Shown here one piece after another: positions 5,237-8,979 of a stretch of 8,979 nt of DNA. The notes under the pieces were generated by a model. It did not search any database. It saw only the letters and a list, made by a program, of their open reading frames with translations, and had not been told where the DNA came from. The translations under genes were made by a program, and so were the position numbers. Source of the stretch: JBGTLW01 sp041743835 (GTDB taxonomy: Bacteria > Planctomycetota > Phycisphaerae > Phycisphaerales > Phycisphaeraceae); assembly GCA_041743835.1 (NCBI GenBank), contig JBGTLW010000246.1, positions 1 through 8,979 of the forward strand, written 5' to 3'. Position 1 is the first letter of the stretch. The number at the start of each line of letters is the position of its first letter.

Positions 5237-7897
5237 CTATTCCGCAGGCTGATCCGGGGCTCGTGCAGCGGCCCCGTTGTCTTCTGAAGCATCATCGTCA
5301 CGCACCCGGCCTACGCCAACCAATCGGTCATCCTGCGACAAGTTGATGACGCGGACGCCCTGGGTGTTGCGGCCGGTCTGCCGCACCGAGCCCGCGTTGA
5401 TGCGCACGATCATGCCATCAAGCGTGATGAGCATCAGGTCGTCACTCTCGCGCACGCTCATCAGCGCAACCACCGAGCCGTTGCGGCCCTCGGTCTTGAT
5501 GTCGCGTCGGCCCTTGCCACCTCGGCCCTGCGGGCGCATCTCCAGATTGCCCGCCTCGTCGGTGCTATGGACCAGGTACTCGGTCGTCGGGGTGCGCTTG
5601 CCGTAGCCACGCTCGGTCACCGTGAGCAGGTCCGTTTCCCGGCCATCGGGCACGCGGATCACGCCCACCACCTCGTCGCCCTCGGCGAGATCGATGCCCT
5701 TGACCCCGCTTGCGCCGCGGCCCATCGTCCGGGCCTCGTCCGCCCGGAAGCGGATCGCCATGCCCTTGGAGGTGCCGAGGATCACATGGTCGTTGTCCGC
5801 CACCCACTTCACGCCGATGAGCTCGTCGCCTTCGCGGAGGCCCAGCGCGATGATCCCGCCGGTGTGGACGTTGCGGTAGTCCCGCAGCGGGGTGCGCTTG
5901 ACCAGGCCGTTCTTGGTGACGAAGAGGAGGAAGTTCTCGCCACGCTCGAACTCCGCGATCGGCATGAACTCGCAGACACGCTCGCCGTCTTGCAGGTTCA
6001 GCAGGTTGACGATGGCTCGGCCACGCGCGGTGCGCGCGGCTTCGGGGATCTCAAACACCTTGATCTTGAACACGCGCCCGCGGTCCGTGAAGCACAGCAA
6101 GTCGTCGTGCGTCGAGGCCACGAAAACGTACTCGGTGAAGTCGTCTTCCTTGCTCTTAGCGCCGATGACGCCCTTGCCCCCGCGGGCCTGCGTGCGGTAC
6201 TCCTCGACCGGCAGCCGCTTGACGAACCCGGCGTGCGTGATGGTGACGGCGACCAGCTCCACGGGTGTCAGCTCGGCGATGTTCAGCTCGCCCACCTCGC
6301 CGTCCTCAAGGATCGTGCGACGCCCGTCGCCATACTTACGCTTGAGTTCGAGCGTGTCCTCCTTGATCATGTCGAGCACCTTCTGCGGCGTCGCGAGGAT
6401 GTACTCGAACTCTTCGATCTGCTCGACCAGCTTGGCGTACTCGCTGACCAGCCGCTCGATCTCCAGGCCCACCAGCTGGATAAGCTGGAGCCGACCGATC
6501 GATTCGGCCTGTAGTCGGGTGAGGCGGGCGTCGTTCTGGGCTGTTGCCTCACGCAGCCGCTGGGGGATCTGCGGAACGTAGGGGTGGTCGGCGGGGATGC
6601 GGAAGCCGCGGGCGATCAGCTTCTCGATCGCCTCGTCGCGTGTCCGGCTCTCGCGGATCAGGCGGATCACCTCGTCGATGTCGCATACCGCGTAGATCAG
6701 GCCCTCGATCCGGTGCGCTTCCTGCTGCGCCTGGCGTAGCTTGAACGCGGTCCGTCTGCGGATCACATCGCCGCGGTGCTCGATGAACAACCGCAGCAGG
6801 TCCAGCAGCCCCAGCGTGCGCGGCTCGCCCCGGACCAGCGCGATGTTGATGATGCTGAAAGTGGATTGCAGCGGGGTCATGGAATAGAGCTGGTTCTCTA
6901 TCACGTTCGGGTCGGTGCCGCGCTTGCACTCGATGACCAGCCGCATGCCGCCACGGTTGGACGATTCATCCACGACGTTGGCGATGTCCGTGAGCTTGTC
7001 GTTCTTTCGCTGCTGCTTGATCTTCTCGACGATGCCATCATTCTTTGACACCTGGTAGGGCAGTTGCTTGACGACTAAGAGGTCGCGCCCGCCGCGTGTC
7101 TCGTGTTCGATCTTGGCACGCACGGTAACCCTGCCGCGGCCGGTCTTGTAGGCCTGGAAGATGCCGGCCCTGCCCTTGATCGTTCCCCCGGTGGGGAAGT
7201 CCGGCCCCGGGATGATCTGGATCAGCTCCATCAGGTCGATCGCGGGGTTGTCCACCATCGCGACGATGCCGTCGCAGATCTCAGCGAGGTTGTGCGGAGG
7301 CATCGAACTGGCCATGCCCACCGCGATGCCCGTGGAGCCATTGACCAGCAGGTTCGGGAACCGAGCGGGCAGGTATTTAGGCTCCTCGTACTGTTCGTCG
7401 AAGTTGGGCTGCCAGTCCACGGTGTCGAGTTTGAGGTCGTCGAGCAGTTCGGTGGCGTGGCGGTGCAGCCGGGCCTCGGTGTATCGCATGGCCGCGGGGG
7501 GGTCAGGATCGATCGAGCCGAAGTTGCCCTGCTTGTCCACGAGCAGGTAGCGGGTTTTCCACTCCTGTGCCATGTTGACGAGTGTGGGGTAGATCGCCCC
7601 GTCGCCGTGGGGGTGGTACTTCTTCATGGTCTCACCCACGATGCCGGCACACTTGGAGTGCTTCCGGCCGGGGGAGAGGTTTAAGTCATTCATCGCCACG
7701 AGGATGCGGCGTTGCGAAGGCTTGAGCCCGTCACGCACATCGGGCAGGGCGCGGTCCATGATGGTGGACATCGCGTAGGTCAGGTAGCTGTCGTGCAACT
7801 CCTGCTCGATCGCCAGGTCGATCGTGCGGTCCTTGGTGACCGGCTGATCGGTGGGTTCTTGGCCGGGATTGACAGGGGGGTTGATCTCGTCGCTCAT
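5237..7897 (-). CDS. gyrA: DNA gyrase subunit A
   Basis: 886 residues, close to the E. coli length of 875. GyrA forms the A2B2 gyrase with GyrB, breaks and rejoins the gate DNA segment and introduces negative supercoils. The breakage-reunion domain begins near residue 24 with IDLAIEQELHDSYLTYAMST; DVRDGLKPSQRRIL (53-66), KYHPHGD (93-99) and the catalytic tyrosine Y139 in AAMRYTEARL are intact. The C-terminal pinwheel domain starts near 550 and carries a GyrA box QARGGKG (570-576), the mark of gyrase rather than topoisomerase IV, plus a second box-like QGRGGKG at 790-796. It ends in an acidic, disordered tail. I place the start at ATG 7897-7895 (MSDEINPP): a longer frame reaches 7957 but its first codons would cover the TATAAT box. 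At the usual quinolone-contact positions the residues are Gly100 and Pro104 instead of Ser and an acidic residue. gyrB is not in the window. The STAS gene follows after 21 bp. Confidence 0.97.
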   Translation of the reverse strand: MSDEINPPVNPGQEPTDQPVTKDRTIDLAIEQELHDSYLTYAMSTIMDRALPDVRDGLKPSQRRILVAMNDLNLSPGRKHSKCAGIVGETMKKYHPHGDGAIYPTLVNMAQEWKTRYLLVDKQGNFGSIDPDPPAAMRYTEARLHRHATELLDDLKLDTVDWQPNFDEQYEEPKYLPARFPNLLVNGSTGIAVGMASSMPPHNLAEICDGIVAMVDNPAIDLMELIQIIPGPDFPTGGTIKGRAGIFQAYKTGRGRVTVRAKIEHETRGGRDLLVVKQLPYQVSKNDGIVEKIKQQRKNDKLTDIANVVDESSNRGGMRLVIECKRGTDPNVIENQLYSMTPLQSTFSIINIALVRGEPRTLGLLDLLRLFIEHRGDVIRRRTAFKLRQAQQEAHRIEGLIYAVCDIDEVIRLIRESRTRDEAIEKLIARGFRIPADHPYVPQIPQRLREATAQNDARLTRLQAESIGRLQLIQLVGLEIERLVSEYAKLVEQIEEFEYILATPQKVLDMIKEDTLELKRKYGDGRRTILEDGEVGELNIAELTPVELVAVTITHAGFVKRLPVEEYRTQARGGKGVIGAKSKEDDFTEYVFVASTHDDLLCFTDRGRVFKIKVFEIPEAARTARGRAIVNLLNLQDGERVCEFMPIAEFERGENFLLFVTKNGLVKRTPLRDYRNVHTGGIIALGLREGDELIGVKWVADNDHVILGTSKGMAIRFRADEARTMGRGASGVKGIDLAEGDEVVGVIRVPDGRETDLLTVTERGYGKRTPTTEYLVHSTDEAGNLEMRPQGRGGKGRRDIKTEGRNGSVVALMSVRESDDLMLITLDGMIVRINAGSVRQTGRNTQGVRVINLSQDDRLVGVGRVRDDDASEDNGAAARAPDQPAE

Positions 7898-7939
7898 GGT
7901 ATGGGCACAGCCAGATTGGTGCGGTCGTGGACAGCCCGC

Positions 7940-7945
7940 ATTATA
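7940..7945 (-). promoter_or_regulatory. gyrA -10 box
   Basis: A perfect TATAAT on the - strand (7945-7940) stands out in GC-rich DNA 42 bp before the gyrA ATG, predicting a leader of about 35 nt. No good -35 is present: at 17-bp spacing the hexamer is GCGCAT. No Shine-Dalgarno is visible before the ATG. The -35-poor arrangement suggests activator or supercoiling dependence; gyrase promoters in other bacteria are known to be supercoiling-sensitive through the -10 region, but that is inference here. Confidence 0.6.
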
Positions 7946-8017
7946 CAGCATCGCCATGCCCTATGCGCAGCCACAACGCGCCAGGAACCCGCTGGAAAAC
8001 AAGCAAATTCACGCCAG

Positions 8018-8029
8018 CAGGCGCGCCTG
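8018..8029. repeat. 12-bp perfect palindrome CAGGCGCGCCTG
   Basis: CAGGCGCGCCTG reads identically on both strands and lies 73 bp upstream of the gyrA -10 box. It could be a dimeric regulator site, but short GC palindromes also arise by chance in such DNA. Confidence 0.5.
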
Positions 8030-8030
8030 A

Positions 8031-8049
8031 TGCGGCGGCCTTGGCCGCA
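8031..8049. repeat. hairpin TGCGGC / GCCGCA
   Basis: TGCGGC (8031-8036) pairs with GCCGCA (8044-8049) around a 7-nt loop; an alternative register pairs GCGGCC (8035-8040) with GGCCGC (8043-8048). It starts one base after the 12-bp palindrome. There is no T-run on either side, so terminator function is not indicated. Confidence 0.4.
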
Positions 8050-8148
8050 CAGCCCGCCACGTCGCAATGCACGCGCAGGCGCTGCCGCGACGCCATGGAT
8101 TAGAGGGCGCTTAGTCTTCAGCACGTGGGGGACACTTCTATTGAGCAA

Positions 8149-8198
8149 CAAGCCGGTCATTTCCAAGAAGCGGCAACATTTCGAGCTTGCCCGGCTTG
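8149..8198. repeat. 8-bp inverted repeat overlapping the tetR -35
   Basis: CAAGCCGG (8149-8156) and its reverse complement CCGGCTTG (8191-8198) flank 34 bp. Nested inside are GGCAA (8172-8176) with TTGCC (8187-8191) and a direct repeat CATTTC (8158-8163 and 8177-8182) spaced 19 bp apart. The right arm shares its last three bases with the TTGACA box of the tetR promoter, a position where a bound repressor would block transcription. This makes it a candidate autoregulatory operator, though the 34-bp separation is longer than typical TetR operators. Confidence 0.3.
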
Positions 8199-8224
8199 AC
8201 AGGAAGGGGCCGACGCGCGACACT
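8196..8224 (+). promoter_or_regulatory. promoter of the tetR gene
   Basis: A perfect TTGACA (8196-8201), a 17-bp spacer and GACACT (8219-8224) precede tetR. Transcription is predicted to begin near 8231, leaving a leader of about 20 nt that contains the GGAGGTGA site. The -10 keeps only A2, A4 and T6 of TATAAT but is identical to the -10-like box before the phosphoesterase gene. Confidence 0.5.
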
Positions 8225-8239
8225 GGGTAAAGTTCGCAT

Positions 8240-8247
8240 GGAGGTGA
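8240..8247 (+). promoter_or_regulatory. strong Shine-Dalgarno of tetR gene
   Basis: GGAGGTGA (8240-8247) is an extended match to the 16S rRNA 3' end. The GGAGG core ends 6 nt before the ATG at 8251. It is by far the strongest ribosome-binding site in the window, and it fixes the start of a protein whose first ~76 residues would otherwise look dispensable. Confidence 0.8.
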
Positions 8248-8250
8248 ACT

Positions 8251-8979
8251 ATGATGAAAAATATGACTGATGGATCGGTCCCTGCCCTAACTTCCCCCGG
8301 AACCCCCGGAACATCCCTAGGAAGTTCCCCCGGCATCGCCGAGGACCGAACACATAACACCCGCGATGCTGCCGAGGCCCCGCAAGCCACGGCCACGGCT
8401 GTGCACGCGACCTCGCTCTCTGACGCGCATCGCGCGAAGCCCGAGGCTCAGGCGGGACAGGTTCGGCCAAACGCGCAGCTCTCCCGGTCGCAGATACTCG
8501 ATGCGACCGAGGAGTGCCTGATCTCCAAAGGCTACGACGGCACAACGATACGACGCATCGCAGCGATTCTGGGCTGCGCTGTTGGCTCCATCTACCGCTA
8601 CTTCACCGACAAACGCGACCTGCTCGACGCGGTGACCCAACGCCGGTTCCGCCCGGTGCTGGAGCATGTGCGCGGCCGGCAGCGTGTGAACCGCACGGCC
8701 CTGCTTTATGTCCAGGTCGCCACGGACCAGCCCGAGCTCTATCGCCTGATGTTCTGGCTGGCGAGCGTCGGTAAGGTGAAGCAGACCGGGGCGATGCCCG
8801 CGATCGTGCGGCAGATCATCGATGGCTGGGCTGCCCAACTCGGTGGCGAGGGCCAGGGCGATGCCGCGGCCGAGCACTTCTGGTCGCGGCTGCATGGGCA
8901 GCTCATGCTTGGCGGCGACATCCAGCCGATCCTCGACTCTGTCGCCACGGATGCGGCCCCGCAGCGGTCAGCCTCCCCG
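8251..8979 (+). CDS. TetR-family transcriptional regulator with N-terminal extension (3' end outside window)
   Basis: The frame stays open from ATG 8251 to the window edge (243 codons, no stop). The TetR-type helix-turn-helix lies at about residues 78-126: SRSQILDATEECLISKGYDG, then TTIRRIAAILGCAVGSIYRYFTDKRDLLDAV. The following helical region has the FWSRLHGQLMLGG segment near 210-222, resembling the W..LHG element of many TetR ligand/dimerisation domains, so most of the protein is present. Such proteins repress nearby genes until a small ligand binds; ligand and targets are unknown. The 76 residues before the DNA-binding domain are unusual: low-complexity, rich in Pro, Ser, Thr, Gly and Ala (for example TSPGTPGTSLGSSPG), predicted disordered. 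The strong ribosome-binding site at 8240 supports this start; a later in-frame GTG at 8401 has no comparable site. It is divergent from gyrA across 353 bp, so autoregulation from the shared region is plausible. Confidence 0.88.
   Translation, partial: MMKNMTDGSVPALTSPGTPGTSLGSSPGIAEDRTHNTRDAAEAPQATATAVHATSLSDAHRAKPEAQAGQVRPNAQLSRSQILDATEECLISKGYDGTTIRRIAAILGCAVGSIYRYFTDKRDLLDAVTQRRFRPVLEHVRGRQRVNRTALLYVQVATDQPELYRLMFWLASVGKVKQTGAMPAIVRQIIDGWAAQLGGEGQGDAAAEHFWSRLHGQLMLGGDIQPILDSVATDAAPQRSASP

Larger units (their letters stand above)
7898..8250. other. 353-bp divergent gyrA/tetR intergenic region
   Basis: This gene-free stretch separates divergent gyrA and tetR. It holds the gyrA -10 box near its left end and a TTGACA promoter for tetR near its right end. 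Between them lie a 12-bp palindrome (8018-8029), an adjoining hairpin (8031-8049), a separated repeat CGTCGC/GCGACG near 8060-8093, and an 8-bp inverted repeat around 8149-8198. Short open frames cross it on both strands, but none has a credible ribosome-binding site or recognisable protein. I see no tRNA, known riboswitch or mobile-element remnant. Confidence 0.6.

Noticed and set aside
5567..6581. Two overlapping + strand open frames opposite gyrA
   Set aside because: They are shadows of the gyrA C-terminal domain, with no ribosome-binding site and no conserved motif.
7926..7945. Possible DnaA boxes near gyrA (CTGTCCACG on the - strand; TTATACAGC on the + strand)
   Set aside because: Each matches the TTATCCACA-type consensus imperfectly, they do not form a cluster, and no dnaA, dnaN or AT-rich unwinding element is present, so an origin is not supported.
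7898..7957. Upstream extension of gyrA by 20 codons
   Set aside because: The extension would place coding sequence over the perfect TATAAT box, and its residues (MAMLYNAGCP) do not resemble GyrA N-termini. ATG 7897 gives the usual short polar leader.
7894..8223. - strand open frame of about 109 codons upstream of gyrA
   Set aside because: Cys/Arg/Trp-rich product with no family resemblance, no ribosome-binding site, and it overlaps the gyrA promoter and leader.
8291..8337. CCCCCGGA-like repeats and GGAAC/GTTCC inverted repeat inside the start of tetR
   Set aside because: Best explained as codons for the Pro/Gly/Ser-rich N-terminal extension; too short and irregular to call a repeat array or CRISPR.

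Overview
The window is GC-rich (visibly around 60-65%) bacterial chromosome carrying mainly housekeeping genes. I suggest a planctomycete, probably near the Phycisphaerae. The reasons are the MoxR/DUF58 pair next to a gene whose C-terminal tail looks like large planctomycete envelope/operon proteins, the GyrA with unusual residues in the quinolone pocket, the patchy use of Shine-Dalgarno sequences, and short hypothetical-rich spacing. This is inference from protein style; no rRNA or marker gene is present to settle it.

Layout, left to right. (1) 2-154: the last 50 codons of an unidentified + strand gene. (2) 209-2223, + strand: a two-gene unit of a MoxR-family AAA+ ATPase and a DUF58 protein with a vWA-like metal-binding fold, a classic chaperone/adaptor pair. 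(3) 2345-3862, + strand: a YifB/ComM-type AAA+ Mg-chelatase-like protein (branch-migration helicase family). It faces a convergent metallophosphoesterase on the - strand (3908-4741). (4) 4871-7897, - strand: gyrA (DNA gyrase subunit A) followed 21 bp later by a small stand-alone STAS-domain protein that is probably co-transcribed. (5) 7898-8250: a 353-bp divergent intergenic region holding the gyrA -10 box, several inverted repeats and a TTGACA-type promoter. (6) 8251-8979+: a TetR-family regulator with a long low-complexity N-terminal extension, running off the right edge.

The genes do not form one pathway. MoxR and DUF58 should act together on an unknown client (in relatives, maturation of envelope or vWA-domain protein complexes). 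GyrA is core DNA topology machinery. ComM acts in recombination/transformation. The STAS protein suggests a partner-switching regulator whose kinase and sigma or output partner lie outside the window.

I found no mobile element, CRISPR array, tRNA or rRNA, and nothing that clearly looks like a new defence or biosynthetic system. The observations most worth checking are: a promoter-like element shared by the tetR and phosphoesterase genes (TTGAC[A/C]-N17-GACACT); likely leaderless starts; GyrA lacking both canonical quinolone-contact residues; the gyrA-STAS linkage; and the symmetric elements in the gyrA/tetR intergenic region.
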